Source: Mycobacterium simiae (GTDB taxonomy: Bacteria > Actinomycetota > Actinomycetes > Mycobacteriales > Mycobacteriaceae). From it: a stretch of DNA of 46,730 bases. The notes beneath the pieces are model-generated. The model worked only from the letters and a program-made list of their open reading frames with translations, was not told where the DNA came from and did not search any database. The position numbers and the translations under genes were made by a program. Positions 7,769 through 17,842 of this stretch are shown here, one piece after another. The stretch's first letter is position 1. Each line of letters starts with the position of its first letter. The stretch is from the NCBI RefSeq assembly GCF_008370645.1, contig NZ_VTZN01000019.1, positions 1-46,730 of the forward strand, written 5' to 3'.

Positions 7769-8818
7769 TCAAATATTGGCGAAACAGGGATTCTGGGCGC
7801 CATACGGGATGGTGGCGTTCCGGGTGGAGAAGCGGCTTGTCACGCCGGTCGAGGTGACCTGGACGCTGTCGGCATGAATTCCCAGCGGATAGTTCTTGGT
7901 CAGGTCAGCGGTGAAGGCGTCCAACGTGGACTGGACGGTTTCTTTGGGCAGCGAAAAGCCGAGCGTATTGAAACTGACGATCTGCAGCCGCAGACCATTG
8001 CCGGACACCTCCGGTTTGGCGATGATGTCGTTGAGCATGCCCTTCAATTCGATGGTGCCGTCCGCGGGGTGCGTTACCACGCTGTTGGTGACGAATTCGC
8101 CGAGTATGGGAATCGCGTTTTGCACCGATTCCTTGATCCCCTCCGCCGACCAGCTGATCGTGGCATCCAAAGCGCCCACCGTGCCCTGCGAGCTTGGGGT
8201 GGACTTGAGCTGGACGTCCTGGATGCTGATTTTCAGCTTCATACCCTTGGCGTCGCGCACTTGGTTACCGGCGGTCTCGACGGTGATGTTCGTGAAGTGG
8301 CGCGTGGCAAGCTGCCATAGCAGTAGCGGTGCCACGCCGAACGACGCGGTGGCCTGATCCTTGACCTCGCATGCCACTGCTGCGGCGACCTTGCTGTTCG
8401 CGACGCGCCGCGCGTAGAGCTCGCCGCCGATCAGCCCGGCGAGAACGAGCGAGAACACGATGATCAGGATCAGAAATACGGATAGCGGGTCGCGACGCCA
8501 GCGACGTTTGGTCTTTCCCGATGCGGGTTCTTCTTGCGGGGTGGCCAGCGTGGTGGTCGCGGCAGCGGCCGCGGCGGGCGGCCGCGAGCTACTGGGGTGC
8601 TGCGCGTCGGCATTAGCCGCAGTCAGCGGCTCCGTCTGCGGCGCGGCCTGGCCCGCCTCGGTTGGCGGTTCCTGGGTCTGGGCGCCACCGGGCCCGCTGG
8701 AACGCAACTGACCGCCAGCGGGGTCAGCCGGTGCCTGCGGTCGGCCAAAAGGATCTGGATTGGTGGGACGCGACCATGTCGACGGGCCCTCGTTGGGTGG
8801 CCCTTGCGGGTTCGTCAC
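7769..8818 (-). CDS. DUF2993 membrane-anchored protein (Rv0479c-like)
   Basis: A 349-residue protein with a proline-, glutamine- and alanine-rich cytosolic N-terminus (about 1-105), one membrane helix (about 114-132, VFLILIIVFSLVLAGLIGG) and an extracytoplasmic domain with LLLWQLATRHFTNITVETAG and NYPLGIHADSVQVTSTGV, typical of DUF2993 (LmeA-like) lipid-binding proteins. LmeA acts in lipomannan elongation; whether this paralogue does is unknown. The GTG start overlaps the stop of the upstream nitrilase by four bases, so the two are likely translated together. Confidence 0.85.
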   Translation of the reverse strand: MTNPQGPPNEGPSTWSRPTNPDPFGRPQAPADPAGGQLRSSGPGGAQTQEPPTEAGQAAPQTEPLTAANADAQHPSSSRPPAAAAAATTTLATPQEEPASGKTKRRWRRDPLSVFLILIIVFSLVLAGLIGGELYARRVANSKVAAAVACEVKDQATASFGVAPLLLWQLATRHFTNITVETAGNQVRDAKGMKLKISIQDVQLKSTPSSQGTVGALDATISWSAEGIKESVQNAIPILGEFVTNSVVTHPADGTIELKGMLNDIIAKPEVSGNGLRLQIVSFNTLGFSLPKETVQSTLDAFTADLTKNYPLGIHADSVQVTSTGVTSRFSTRNATIPYGAQNPCFANI

Positions 8819-9645
8819 CCCCGTGATTGTGCCTTATCAATCTGAATGAACTCTGAGCGGTTGCGCAGCACGGCAAGGGTGTCGCGGGCGGCGCTCACCT
8901 TCTCGACGTCGATGTCGGCGACCACAAGTTGCGGGTCGGCGCCGGCCGCGGCCACCACCTCGCCCAGCGGCGAAGCCACCAAGCTACCGCCCACTCCGGT
9001 TGGTGCGCCCGAATTGGTCACACAACTGCCGGGATGCGCCTGGCCGGCCGCGGCGACATAGCTCGTCGAGTCTAGTGCTCTGGCCCGCGCCAGCAACGTC
9101 CACTGTTCGAGCTTGCCAGCGCCTGCGCCCCAGGACGCGCATACCGCGATCAGCTGGGCGCCGCGGCGGGCCAGCTCGGTGTAGAGGGCCGGGAAGCGAA
9201 TGTCATAGCAAACGGTCAATCCCACCGCGACGTCGTTGACCATGATCACCACCGGCTCGTGCCCGGGTGCGACTGTCCGCGACTCGGCGAAGCCAAACGC
9301 GTCGTAGAGATGGATCTTGTGATAGTGGGCGTCCGGCTGGTTGGGCGAACCGGGCCCGGCGGCGATCAGCGTGTTCATCACCCGCCCGTCACCGGCAGGG
9401 GTGAACATGCCGGCGATGACGGTGATGCCGGCCTCGGCCGCGATCCGTCGGACGCCGTGGGCCCAGGCGCCATCCAAGGGCTCGGCGATCGGTGCCAGGG
9501 GGACGCCGAACCGGCACATGGTCGCCTCGGGAAACACCACCAGCTGGGCGCCCGCGTCGACTGCTCGGTTGGCGTACTCTCGCACCAGCCGCAAATTGGC
9601 CGCCGGGTCGGTGCTGCTGAGCAATTGCGCTAACGCGATTCGCAT
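8815..9645 (-). CDS. Carbon-nitrogen hydrolase (nitrilase family)
   Basis: An amidase-type enzyme of 276 residues matching Rv0480c. The Glu-Lys-Cys triad is visible: E40 in VVFPEATM, K110 in YHKIHLYDAFGF and C146 in GLTVCYDIRFP. This pattern fits the Nit/YafV branch of omega-amidases, which hydrolyse small omega-amides or deaminated glutathione; the substrate is not fixed by sequence. The ATG giving MRIALAQ is the family start; the frame opens four codons earlier. It overlaps the downstream DUF2993 gene by four bases. Confidence 0.88.
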   Translation of the reverse strand: MRIALAQLLSSTDPAANLRLVREYANRAVDAGAQLVVFPEATMCRFGVPLAPIAEPLDGAWAHGVRRIAAEAGITVIAGMFTPAGDGRVMNTLIAAGPGSPNQPDAHYHKIHLYDAFGFAESRTVAPGHEPVVIMVNDVAVGLTVCYDIRFPALYTELARRGAQLIAVCASWGAGAGKLEQWTLLARARALDSTSYVAAAGQAHPGSCVTNSGAPTGVGGSLVASPLGEVVAAAGADPQLVVADIDVEKVSAARDTLAVLRNRSEFIQIDKAQSRG

Positions 9646-9691
9646 AGCCGCCAGCATAGGAGCCGAATTGGATGCGCCCAGGCGGCCAAAG

Positions 9692-10216
9692 CTAGGCCTT
9701 GCTGGAAATCCACTCGGTGGTGAAGCGCTGTTCGATGGTCACCAGCTGGCCCAATTCGCTGCCGATCATCCGCTCCAGCTTGCCGCCAATCAACGGGATA
9801 CGCACCTGGATAGTGAGCCGCAGCGACAGCCGGGAGCCGCCGGAATCGGCGTTGGGAGACAGCACGCCAGTACCCCATAGGTGCACCGGAGCACCCACGA
9901 TCGTTCCGGCAATGGACGCCGTCACAATGCCGTCGCTGACCGGCCCCCAGGTCTCTTCGCGCCGCACGCAGAGATCGCCCCGATGCAACTGGGTAACCAA
10001 TCCCGGCAGGTTGTGGCTGCGGACCGTCTGCAGGGTCACCACCTCGATGCTGCCGTCGAACCCGGACTCCCCGCCCATCCGCATCGATTCCAAAGTTGCG
10101 ATGTCCGCCGGAGTTTCCGCCAGCCTGGCCAGCCAGTAGTCCTCCTCGTGGAAAGCCAGGTGAACTTCTTCGACGCTGCCCGCGAAGTCGGCCGACATGT
10201 CGAATGAACGCGGCAT
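9692..10216 (-). CDS. DUF2505 protein (Rv0481c-like)
   Basis: A 174-residue protein starting MPRSFDMSADFAGSVEEVH with the DUF2505 pattern: a START/SRPBCC-like fold suggested by SVEEVHLAFHEEDYW at the N-terminus, a central EETWGPV and a C-terminal helix IGGKLERMIGSELGQLVTIEQ. Such proteins may bind a hydrophobic ligand, but no function is established. Length equals the M. tuberculosis orthologue. Its start is only 26 bases from the divergent murB start, so both promoters must overlap there. Confidence 0.83.
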   Translation of the reverse strand: MPRSFDMSADFAGSVEEVHLAFHEEDYWLARLAETPADIATLESMRMGGESGFDGSIEVVTLQTVRSHNLPGLVTQLHRGDLCVRREETWGPVSDGIVTASIAGTIVGAPVHLWGTGVLSPNADSGGSRLSLRLTIQVRIPLIGGKLERMIGSELGQLVTIEQRFTTEWISSKA

Positions 10217-10242
10217 AGCTGGTCAGGCTACCGTTACGGGCC

Positions 10243-11331
10243 GTGATCGGTTCACGGTTTGCCGGTGCGCCTGTCGAACAGCTGGTGCCGCTGGCGCCGT
10301 TGACGACGCTGCGGGTGGGGCCGGTGGCACGGCGGGTAATCACCTGTGAGAGCACCGATCAAGTGGTCGCGGTGCTGCGCCAGCTGGACGTGGAGAACCG
10401 GGCAGGGGAGGGCGGCCCGCTGCTGGTCTTTGCAGGCGGCTCCAACGTGGTGATCGGAGACGCCGTCGCCGACCTGACCGTGGTGCGGTTGACCAATGAC
10501 CGCATCAGCATCGAGGGCAACCTGGTGCGCGCGGAGGCGGGTGCGGTGTGGGACGACGTGGTCGCCAGGTCCATCGAACGTCAACTGGGCGGACTGGAGT
10601 GCCTGTCTGGCATTCCAGGATCGGCCGGCGCGACGCCGGTGCAGAACGTGGGGGCATACGGGGTGGAGGTGTCCGATGTCATCACTCGGGTCCGGCTGCT
10701 GGATCGACGCACCGGTGCGGTCCGTTGGGTACCCGGCGCCGAACTGCGTTTCGGGTACCGCACCAGCGTGCTCAGGCAGGCTGACGGGCTTCAGTGTCCT
10801 GCAGTGGTACTGGAGGTCGAGTTTGCGCTGGACCCCGCGGGCCGCAGCGCGCCGTTGCGTTACGGCGAACTGACCGCGGCGCTGGGTGCTGACAGCGGCG
10901 ATCGCGCCGACCCGCGAGCCGTCCGGGAGGCAGTCCTGGCGCTACGGAAGCGTAAAGGCATGGTGCTCGACGAGGCCGACTACGACACCTGGAGCGTCGG
11001 TTCGTTTTTCACCAACCCGGTGGTGGCACCCGGGGTCTATGAGCGGTTGGCTGCGGCGACCCGAGGTCTGGTGCCGCACTATCCGGCACCAGACGGTGTC
11101 AAGCTGGCAGCCGGCTGGCTGGTGGAGCGGTCCGGGTTCGGCAAGGGCTATCCAGATGATCAAGCCGCGCCGTGCCGGCTGTCCACCAAACACGCGTTGG
11201 CGGTGACGAACCGCGGCGCGGCCACGGCCGAGGACGTGATGGTATTGGCTCGCACGGTCCGCGACGGGGTCCGTGATGTGTTTGGTATCACACTGCAGCC
11301 CGAACCAGTCCTGGTCGGATGCTCCTTATAG
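10243..11331 (+). CDS. murB: UDP-N-acetylenolpyruvoylglucosamine reductase
   Basis: FAD-dependent reductase making UDP-N-acetylmuramate, the second committed step of peptidoglycan precursor synthesis; cytosolic. The 362-residue protein has the FAD-domain motifs [11 protein letters not shown] and [20 protein letters not shown], the substrate segment RFGYRTSVL and the catalytic-serine loop [11 protein letters not shown], with GKGYP and ALAVTNRG near the end. This is the order of a type I-like MurB. GTG is the only start that keeps [11 protein letters not shown] intact and avoids overlap with the divergent gene. lprQ, also a wall enzyme, follows 82 bases on. Confidence 0.95.
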   Translation: MIGSRFAGAPVEQLVPLAPLTTLRVGPVARRVITCESTDQVVAVLRQLDVENRAGEGGPLLVFAGGSNVVIGDAVADLTVVRLTNDRISIEGNLVRAEAGAVWDDVVARSIERQLGGLECLSGIPGSAGATPVQNVGAYGVEVSDVITRVRLLDRRTGAVRWVPGAELRFGYRTSVLRQADGLQCPAVVLEVEFALDPAGRSAPLRYGELTAALGADSGDRADPRAVREAVLALRKRKGMVLDEADYDTWSVGSFFTNPVVAPGVYERLAAATRGLVPHYPAPDGVKLAAGWLVERSGFGKGYPDDQAAPCRLSTKHALAVTNRGAATAEDVMVLARTVRDGVRDVFGITLQPEPVLVGCSL

Positions 11332-11413
11332 CGGCCAATTTCACGCCTGTGGGCTGTCGCTGGATCGCTTCTTGGCGGGGGACAGCGCATTTGGCCCGGT
11401 ATCTTGGATACTT

Positions 11414-12727
11414 GTGAGCACATCCGCCAACCCGCAACGTCAGGGGCCGATCAATCGGCGCATGGCTTTGGTGGCCCTTGGGGCTGGGGTGTTGGCCCCA
11501 AGCGTGCTGGCCGCGTGTGCGGGTACCGTCACCAAGCAAGCGGAGAAGAAGCCGCCCGCTGCTCCCCATCTGACATTCCGGCCGGCTGATGCTTCTCAAG
11601 ACGTAGTGCCGATCGCGCCGATCAGCGTCGAGGTCGGCGACGGCTGGTTCCAGCGGGTGGCACTGACCAATTCGGCCGGCAAGGCCGTCGCCGGCGCATA
11701 CAACCAGGACCGCACGGTGTACACCATCACCGAGCCGCTGGGCTACGACACCACCTACAGCTGGAGCGGTTCGGCCGTGGGCCACGACGGAAAGACGATT
11801 CCGTTGACCGGCAAGTTCATCACGGTGACCCCCGCGAAGAAGATCGACGGCGGCTTCCAGTTGGCTGACGGCCAGACCGTCGGCGTGGCGACCCCGATCA
11901 TCATCCAGTTCGACGCGCCAATCAGCGACAAGGCTTCCGTCGAGCAGGCCCTCACGGTGACCACCAACCCGCCCGTCGAGGGCAGCTGGGCTTGGCTGCC
12001 CGACGAAGCGCAGGGCGCGCGGGTGCACTGGCGTCCGCGCGAGTACTACCCGGCTGGCGCCACCGTGAACGTCGACGCCCAGCTGTATGGGTTGCCCTTC
12101 GGTGACGGGGCCTACGGCCTGCAGGACATGTCGTTGAGCATCCAGATCGGTCGACGGCAGGTGGTCAAGGCCGAAGTCTCCTCGCACCGCATGCAGGTGG
12201 TCACCGACGAGGGCGTCATCATGGACTTCCCCTGCAGCTACGGCGAAGCCGACAAGGCCCGCAACGTCACCCGTAACGGTGTCCACGTGGTCACTGAAAA
12301 GTACGCTGACTTCTACATGTCAAACCCGGCCGCCGGATACAGCAACGTGCACGAGCGCTGGGCGGTGCGCATCTCCAACAACGGTGAGTTCATCCACGCC
12401 AACCCGATGAGTGCCGGCGCGCAAGGCAACAGCAACGTCACCAACGGCTGCATCAACCTGTCGACGAGCGACGCTCAGGAGTACTACAGCTCAGCGATGT
12501 ACGGCGATCCGGTCGAGGTGACTGGCAGTTCGATCCAGCTTTCCTACTCTGACGGCGATATCTGGGACTGGGCGGTGGATTGGGACACTTGGGTGTCGAT
12601 GTCGGCGCTGCCGCGGCCGACGACGCGCACGCCAGGAACTCAGATCCCGATCACCGCGCCGGCCACCCCGTCGACGGCGCCTAGCCTGTCGGGCACGCCG
12701 ACGACCACTACCGGGCCAGGTGGTTAG
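11414..12727 (+). CDS. lprQ: L,D-transpeptidase lipoprotein LprQ (LdtMt5 type)
   Basis: Cell-wall enzyme making 3-3 peptidoglycan cross-links. The 437-residue protein has a lipoprotein signal with lipobox VLAAC (lipidated Cys about 35); the preceding NRRMALVAL could make it a Tat substrate. Immunoglobulin-like domains follow ([10 protein letters not shown] and on), then the YkuD catalytic domain with [19 protein letters not shown], containing the His and Cys of the active site, and a Pro/Thr-rich tail. GTG at 11414 is chosen because TATCTT ends eight bases upstream, suggesting a leaderless transcript. The frame opens further upstream inside murB. Its 3' end overlaps convergent Rv0484c-like DNA by 20 bases. 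Confidence 0.9.
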   Translation: MSTSANPQRQGPINRRMALVALGAGVLAPSVLAACAGTVTKQAEKKPPAAPHLTFRPADASQDVVPIAPISVEVGDGWFQRVALTNSAGKAVAGAYNQDRTVYTITEPLGYDTTYSWSGSAVGHDGKTIPLTGKFITVTPAKKIDGGFQLADGQTVGVATPIIIQFDAPISDKASVEQALTVTTNPPVEGSWAWLPDEAQGARVHWRPREYYPAGATVNVDAQLYGLPFGDGAYGLQDMSLSIQIGRRQVVKAEVSSHRMQVVTDEGVIMDFPCSYGEADKARNVTRNGVHVVTEKYADFYMSNPAAGYSNVHERWAVRISNNGEFIHANPMSAGAQGNSNVTNGCINLSTSDAQEYYSSAMYGDPVEVTGSSIQLSYSDGDIWDWAVDWDTWVSMSALPRPTTRTPGTQIPITAPATPSTAPSLSGTPTTTTGPGG

Positions 12728-13463
12728 CCCTCCGCGTCGCTGACGCCTGGTCGCGTGGCCGGATGACGATCTGGTCCAGGTTGACGTGCGACGGCCTTGC
12801 GGCTACGAACCCGATCACCTCGGCGATGTCGGCGGCTACTAGCGGAGTCATGCCGGAGTAGACCGCATCCGCGCGTCGCTGGTCACCGTTGAACCGGACC
12901 AGCGAGAACTCCGTCTCCACCGCACCGGGCGCAATCTCGGTGAGCCGGACCGGCTTGCCCAGCAGTTCGCCCCGCAGCGTGCGGTGCAGCGCACTTTGGG
13001 CGTGCTTGGCCGCTGTGTAGCCGGCGCCGCCGTCGTAAACCTCTAGCGCCGCAATCGAAGTGACGGTAACCACTAAGCCGTCGCCGGACTCGATGAGCTT
13101 GGGTAGCAGCGCGCGGGTCACCCGCAGTGTGCCCATCACGTTGGTCTCCCACATCCAGCGCCAGTGCTCAAGATCGGCGTCGACGACCGATTCCAGCCCC
13201 TTTGCTCCACCGGCATTGTTGACCAGCACGTCGACCCGGCTCAGCGCGCGTGCCAGCGCGTCAACGGCCGCATCCTTTGTGACGTCTGCCACAACTGCGG
13301 TCCCGTCGATCTCTTCGGCGAGCGCCTTGATCCGGTCTGCCCGGCGGGCTACCGCCACTACGTGAAACCCTTGAGCAGCAAGCACTTTAGCGGTTCCCTC
13401 GCCGATCCCAGAGCTGGCTCCGGTAACCACCGCGACTCGTCTTTTTAGGCTGGGAATTGTCAT
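12708..13463 (-). CDS. Short-chain dehydrogenase/reductase (Rv0484c-like)
   Basis: NAD(P)-dependent oxidoreductase of 251 residues. It has the cofactor motif TGASSGIG near the N-terminus, VNNAGG, the catalytic Ser in VTSIAAL and the YTAAK catalytic pair, i.e. a complete classical SDR. The substrate is unknown; related bacterial enzymes act on 3-hydroxy acids such as serine analogues. The ATG gives [19 protein letters not shown]; the same frame stays open far upstream but only by reading through the divergent regulator region. It ends inside the last 20 bases of lprQ. Confidence 0.9.
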   Translation of the reverse strand: MTIPSLKRRVAVVTGASSGIGEGTAKVLAAQGFHVVAVARRADRIKALAEEIDGTAVVADVTKDAAVDALARALSRVDVLVNNAGGAKGLESVVDADLEHWRWMWETNVMGTLRVTRALLPKLIESGDGLVVTVTSIAALEVYDGGAGYTAAKHAQSALHRTLRGELLGKPVRLTEIAPGAVETEFSLVRFNGDQRRADAVYSGMTPLVAADIAEVIGFVAARPSHVNLDQIVIRPRDQASATRRANHLAR

Positions 13464-13641
13464 CGGAAACACTCTAGTAAACGTGCTAAATTCTGGGGGT
13501 GTACCACAGCGCCTCGTTCGACGCGACGTCCGCGTGCTTTTTCGCGGGCCCCTGTTGTTGCCGCTCACTTTGCCGCGCCTGACGCAAAGTTGTGCAGCGT
13601 GGCCCAGGATCCGGCCAGTTGAACTCGAAATAAGGACGCCC

Positions 13642-14943
13642 GTGCACACGACTACCCTCACCCCTCGTCCCCCCAGCCGTAGCGGCCAGGCGCGGCCGTA
13701 CCGCCAGGTTGCGCCGCCATCCCTGCACCTGGCTGATTCCGCGGCAGCGTCGGTGTTTCGGGCGGTGCGGCTGGGTGGTCCGGTGGGCCGCGACGTCATC
13801 GCCGGCGTGACCTCGCTGAGCATCGCGACGGTGAACCGCCAGGTCACCGCACTCCTTGAGGCTGGTATTCTGCGCGAGCGCGCCGACTTGGCGGTTTCTG
13901 GAGCCATCGGGCGCCCCCGGGTGCCTGTGGAGGTCAACCACGAGCCGTTCGTGACCTTGGGCATCCACATCGGCGCTCGCACCACCAGCATCGTGGCCAC
14001 TGACCTGCTCGGCCGCACTCTCGACACGGTTGAGACGCCGACGCCGCTCAGTCCAGCGGGTCCGGCCCTGACCTCGCTGGCTCACAGTGCCGGCCGCTAT
14101 CTGAGGCGTTGGCATCGCCGTCGCACGCTGCGGGTCGGAGTCGCGATTGGCGGCACGGTCGATAACACGACCGGCCACGTCGACCATCAGCGGCTGGGCT
14201 GGCGAAACGCACCGGTGGGGCCGGTGCTGGCCGACGCGCTGGGACTTCCGGTCTCGGTGGCATCACATGTCGACGCCATGGCCGGCGCTGAACTGCTGCT
14301 CGGGATGCGGCAGTTTGCCCCAGGCTCAGCGACCAGCCTCTATGTCTATGCCCGCGAAACTGTGGGTTACTCGCTGGTGATCGATGGGCGGGTGCACTGC
14401 CCGGCCAGTGGCCCGGGCACCATTGCGGGCCTGCCGGCCCACTCGGAGCTGCTCGGCGGCGGCGGACAGCTTGAGTCCACGGTCAGCGACGAGGCCGTTT
14501 TGGCTGCTGCCCGCAGGCTGCGGATCATTCCCCCCGCCCCGACCGCTCGCACCAGCGGGTCGGCTACCGCAATGACTGAGCTGCTGCGAGCCGCGCGAGC
14601 CGGCAACCAGCAGGCCCGCGATCTGTTGGCCGAGCGGGCCCGGGTACTCGGCGAGACGGTGGCGCTGCTGCGCGACGTGCTGAATCCCGATGAACTGGTG
14701 GTCGGCGGCCAGGCGTTCACCGAGTACCCGGAAGGGATGGAGCAGGTGGAGGCGGCTTTCGCCGCGCGCTCGGTGCTGCCGCCGCGGGACATCCGCGTCA
14801 CCGCCTTCGGCAACCGCGTGCAAGAAGCGGGGGCCGGCATTGTGTCGCTGGGTGGGCTCTATGCCGATCCGTTGGGCGCCATGCGCCGCTCCGGAGTACT
14901 GGACATCCGGCTGCCCGACCCCCAGCCCGACGCGCTCGCATAA
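13642..14943 (+). CDS. ROK/NagC-family transcriptional regulator (Rv0485-like)
   Basis: A 433-residue regulator with an N-terminal winged helix (about residues 35-80, VGRDVIAGVTSLSIATVNRQ) and a ROK sugar-kinase-like domain: GIHIGARTTSIVATDLLG, GVAIGGTVDNTTGHV, and VNPDELVVGGQ-like LNPDELVVGGQAF. In M. tuberculosis Rv0485 affects pe13/ppe18 expression and virulence. The zinc-binding cysteine cluster of canonical ROK proteins is not evident. GTG at 13642 has TAAGGA upstream and fits the orthologue's length; an earlier start at 13483 would overlap the promoter of the divergent SDR. Confidence 0.87.
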   Translation: MHTTTLTPRPPSRSGQARPYRQVAPPSLHLADSAAASVFRAVRLGGPVGRDVIAGVTSLSIATVNRQVTALLEAGILRERADLAVSGAIGRPRVPVEVNHEPFVTLGIHIGARTTSIVATDLLGRTLDTVETPTPLSPAGPALTSLAHSAGRYLRRWHRRRTLRVGVAIGGTVDNTTGHVDHQRLGWRNAPVGPVLADALGLPVSVASHVDAMAGAELLLGMRQFAPGSATSLYVYARETVGYSLVIDGRVHCPASGPGTIAGLPAHSELLGGGGQLESTVSDEAVLAAARRLRIIPPAPTARTSGSATAMTELLRAARAGNQQARDLLAERARVLGETVALLRDVLNPDELVVGGQAFTEYPEGMEQVEAAFAARSVLPPRDIRVTAFGNRVQEAGAGIVSLGGLYADPLGAMRRSGVLDIRLPDPQPDALA

Positions 14944-15011
14944 GGGGTCCTGACGTGCGTAGTTCGCGCGCGTGGGGTAGTTGTCAGAGTTAGTCCTGGA
15001 AAGATGACAGT

Positions 15012-16355
15012 GTGCGGCAGACTGACCCGCTCCGGTTAGCCGGTGACGACGACCCGCGCCGGGTTGCGCTGTTGGCGGTGCATACCTCACCGCTGGCCCA
15101 ACCGGGTACCGGAGACGCCGGGGGGATGAATGTCTACGTGCTGCAGACCGCGCTGCATCTGGCCCGCCGGGGCATCGAGGTGGAAATCTTCACCCGGGCC
15201 ACCGCGTCAGCGGATCCGCCGGTCGTGCGGGTCGCGCCGGGCGTACTCGTGCGCAATGTGGTGGCGGGGCCATTCGAGGGTCTGGACAAATATGACCTGC
15301 CCACTCAGCTGTGTGCATTCGCAGCCGGGGTGCTGCGTGCCGAAGCCGCCCACGAACCGGGCTACTACGACATCGTGCACTCGCACTATTGGCTGTCCGG
15401 TCAAGTCGGCTGGCTGGCCCGCGACCGCTGGGCGGTGCCGTTGGTGCACACCGCGCACACGCTGGCCGCGGTGAAGAATGCGGCGTTGGCCGACGGTGAT
15501 GCCCCGGAGCCGCCGCTGCGTACCGTCGGTGAACAGCAGGTGGTCGACGAGGCGGACCGGCTCATTGTCAACACCGACGATGAAGGCCGGCAGTTAGTTT
15601 CTCATCATGGTGCCGATCCGGCGCGAATCGACATCGTCCATCCCGGTGTCGACTTGGATGTGTTCGCACCCGGTGACCGAAAGGCGGCGCGGGCCGCACT
15701 GGGGTTGCCCCTCGACGAGCAGGTGGTGGCCTTCGTTGGACGGATTCAGCCGCTGAAGGCGCCGGACATCGTGTTGCGGGCGGTCGCCGAGCTACCGGGA
15801 GTGCGAGTCATCGTTGCCGGCGGACCGTCGGGCAGCGGATTCGCCTCGCCGGATGGGCTGGCGGATCTGGCCGCCGAACTTGGCATTACAGCGCGAGTGA
15901 CGTTCCTGCCGCCGCAATCCCGCTCGGATTTGGTTACCGTGTTTCGCGCGACCGACCTGGTTGCGGTACCGAGTTATTCCGAGTCCTTTGGTCTGGTCGC
16001 TATCGAGGCGCAGGCCTGCGGCACGCCGGTGGTGGCGGCGGCGGTAGGCGGCCTGCCGGTTGCGGTGCGCGACGGTATCACCGGCGCCCTGGTATCCGGG
16101 CACGACGTCGGGCACTGGGCGGACGCGATCGACCAGCTGTTGCGGCGCAACGCCGGCCCGCAGAAGTGGGTAATGAGCCGCGCGGCGGCCGAGCACGCCG
16201 CGGAATTCTCATGGGACCACACCACTGATGCGCTGTTAGCCAGCTACCGGCGCGCGATCGGCGACTTCACCGCCGGGCGCCGGCGCCGCGTGCGCGACCT
16301 GGTCGCCGCGCGCAAACCACGCCGTTGGACGGTTCGTCGCGGGGTAGGCGCATGA
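15012..16355 (+). CDS. mshA: Mycothiol glycosyltransferase MshA
   Basis: GT4-family, GT-B fold enzyme joining UDP-GlcNAc to 1L-myo-inositol 1-phosphate, the first step of mycothiol synthesis. The 447-residue protein has the acceptor-side [24 protein letters not shown], the hinge [14 protein letters not shown] and the donor motif [19 protein letters not shown] with the two glutamates. The N-terminus is about 30 residues shorter than annotated in M. tuberculosis; the GTG start has GGAAAGA upstream and no better in-frame start exists. It overlaps the next gene by ATGA. Confidence 0.94.
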   Translation: MRQTDPLRLAGDDDPRRVALLAVHTSPLAQPGTGDAGGMNVYVLQTALHLARRGIEVEIFTRATASADPPVVRVAPGVLVRNVVAGPFEGLDKYDLPTQLCAFAAGVLRAEAAHEPGYYDIVHSHYWLSGQVGWLARDRWAVPLVHTAHTLAAVKNAALADGDAPEPPLRTVGEQQVVDEADRLIVNTDDEGRQLVSHHGADPARIDIVHPGVDLDVFAPGDRKAARAALGLPLDEQVVAFVGRIQPLKAPDIVLRAVAELPGVRVIVAGGPSGSGFASPDGLADLAAELGITARVTFLPPQSRSDLVTVFRATDLVAVPSYSESFGLVAIEAQACGTPVVAAAVGGLPVAVRDGITGALVSGHDVGHWADAIDQLLRRNAGPQKWVMSRAAAEHAAEFSWDHTTDALLASYRRAIGDFTAGRRRRVRDLVAARKPRRWTVRRGVGA

Positions 16356-16873
16356 GCGCCTCCGTGCAGCAGGTGATCGAGCATGCGTTGCGGGCCAGCC
16401 AGTTGACCTACTCGAAACACCCCGGCGCGCATGGCGGGCCGGCGGGCATCATCGTGGAATTGCCGGGCGAGCGTAAGCTCAAGACCAACACCATCTTGAG
16501 CGTCGGCGAGCACTCGGTGCGGGTCGAGGCATTCGTGTGCCGCAAGCCGGACGAGAACCACGAGGGTGTCTACCGGTTCTTGCTCAAACGTAACCGCCGG
16601 CTGTATGGGGTCGCCTACACGCTGGACAATGTTGGCGACATCTACTTGGTAGGCCGGATGTCGCTGGCCTCAGTTGATGCCGACGAGATCGACCGAGTGC
16701 TCGGGCAGGTGCTCGAGGCGGTGGACTCCGACTTCAACACGTTGCTGGAATTGGGTTTTCGTTCGTCGATCCAAAAAGAGTGGGAGTGGCGGGTCGCGCG
16801 CGGCGAATCGCTGAAGAACTTGGAGGCCTTCGCGCACCTCATCGACGACGATGACGAGCGCGCAGCGCGATAA
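16352..16873 (+). CDS. YbjN-domain protein (Rv0487-like)
   Basis: A 173-residue protein with the YbjN fold signature: [19 protein letters not shown], the [17 protein letters not shown] strand pair and [20 protein letters not shown]. YbjN proteins resemble type III secretion chaperones and often sit beside mshA in actinobacteria; a chaperone-like role is an inference. The ATG overlaps the mshA stop (ATGA). In M. tuberculosis a LysE-type exporter gene (Rv0488) follows; here the next gene is gpm1 after 75 bases, so that gene is absent. Confidence 0.87.
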   Translation: MSASVQQVIEHALRASQLTYSKHPGAHGGPAGIIVELPGERKLKTNTILSVGEHSVRVEAFVCRKPDENHEGVYRFLLKRNRRLYGVAYTLDNVGDIYLVGRMSLASVDADEIDRVLGQVLEAVDSDFNTLLELGFRSSIQKEWEWRVARGESLKNLEAFAHLIDDDDERAAR

Positions 16874-16948
16874 AGAGGGAGCGGGCAATGTGTTCGACGA
16901 CGACGATGACCCACAGCATGACCGATAGCCCGTGAGAGACTTGCCAGC

Positions 16949-17704
16949 ATGGGAGACACTGCCACGCTGGTGCTGCTTCGCCACGGCGAGAGCCACTGGA
17001 ATGCCCTCAACCTGTTCACTGGCTGGGTCGACGTCGGGCTGACAGAGAAGGGCACGGCGGAAGCGGTTCGCAGTGGCGAGCTGCTGATCGAGCACGACCT
17101 GTTGCCGGACGTGCTTTACACGTCGCTACTGCGGCGCGCGATCTCGACCGCGCATCTGGCGCTCGATAGCGCCGACCGGCTATGGATTCCGGTGCGGCGC
17201 AGCTGGCGGCTCAACGAACGCCATTACGGGGCGCTGCAGGGTCTCAACAAGGGCGAGACGAAGGCTCGTTACGGCGAAGAGCAGTTCACGGCCTGGCGGC
17301 GCAGCTATGACACGCCCCCGCCGCCGATCGAGCGGGGCAGTGAGTTCAGCCAGGACGCCGACCCCCGGTACGCCGACATCGGCGGCGGCCCCCTGACCGA
17401 ATGCTTGGCCGACGTGGTGGCCAGGTTTCTGCCCTACTTCACCGACGTCATCGTCGGCGACCTGCGGGCTGGCAAGACGGTGTTGATCGTCGCCCACGGC
17501 AATTCGCTGCGGGCGTTGGTCAAGCATCTGGACCAGCTGTCCGACGAGGAGATCGTCGGATTGAACATCCCGACCGGCGTTCCGCTGCGCTATGACCTGG
17601 ACCGGCAGTTGCGGCCGGTGGTGCCCGGCGGTACCTATCTGGACCCGGAGGCCGCGGCCGCTGGTGCCGCTGCGGTAGCCAGTCAAGGCACAGCGAAAAT
17701 TTGA
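16949..17704 (+). CDS. gpm1: 2,3-bisphosphoglycerate-dependent phosphoglycerate mutase
   Basis: Interconverts 3- and 2-phosphoglycerate in glycolysis and gluconeogenesis. The 251-residue protein has the phosphohistidine motif [28 protein letters not shown], the proton-donor segment [15 protein letters not shown], and the second catalytic histidine in [14 protein letters not shown]. It ends with an alanine-rich tail. The gene precedes senX3-regX3 as in M. tuberculosis, separated by a likely RegX3-controlled promoter. Confidence 0.96.
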   Translation: MGDTATLVLLRHGESHWNALNLFTGWVDVGLTEKGTAEAVRSGELLIEHDLLPDVLYTSLLRRAISTAHLALDSADRLWIPVRRSWRLNERHYGALQGLNKGETKARYGEEQFTAWRRSYDTPPPPIERGSEFSQDADPRYADIGGGPLTECLADVVARFLPYFTDVIVGDLRAGKTVLIVAHGNSLRALVKHLDQLSDEEIVGLNIPTGVPLRYDLDRQLRPVVPGGTYLDPEAAAAGAAAVASQGTAKI

Positions 17705-17732
17705 TTTCCCGGGGGTTCACAGGGGTTTTTAC

Positions 17733-17763
17733 TGAACAGCACATGAACAGCAGCCGAACACCT
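17733..17763 (+). promoter_or_regulatory. Three 11-bp-spaced direct repeats upstream of senX3
   Basis: TGAACAGCA occurs at 17733-17741 and 17744-17752, and a degenerate copy CGAACACCT at 17755-17763, each 11 bases from the last. An inverted GTTCAC lies at 17714-17719. Tandem half-sites at 11-base spacing are the usual binding arrangement of OmpR/PhoB-type regulators, so this is a strong candidate RegX3 box controlling senX3-regX3 itself. Binding is inferred. Confidence 0.6.
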
Positions 17764-17842
17764 GTTGGGGATGGTGTGACTTGTCCGATTTCGGCCTTGC
17801 TCCGCTAGGGCCGCGTTCACCGGAGTTTGTAGGATTTTGCAT

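Noticed and set aside
12708..14027. 439-residue extension of the SDR gene through the divergent regulator
   Set aside because: The added N-terminus is antisense to the ROK regulator; the SDR has a normal start at 13463.
16888..16935. 15-codon ORF after the YbjN-like gene, preceded by an AGAGGGAG-like site
   Set aside because: Too short and repetitive (Ser-Thr-Thr-Thr) to support; may be a leftover of the missing neighbour gene.
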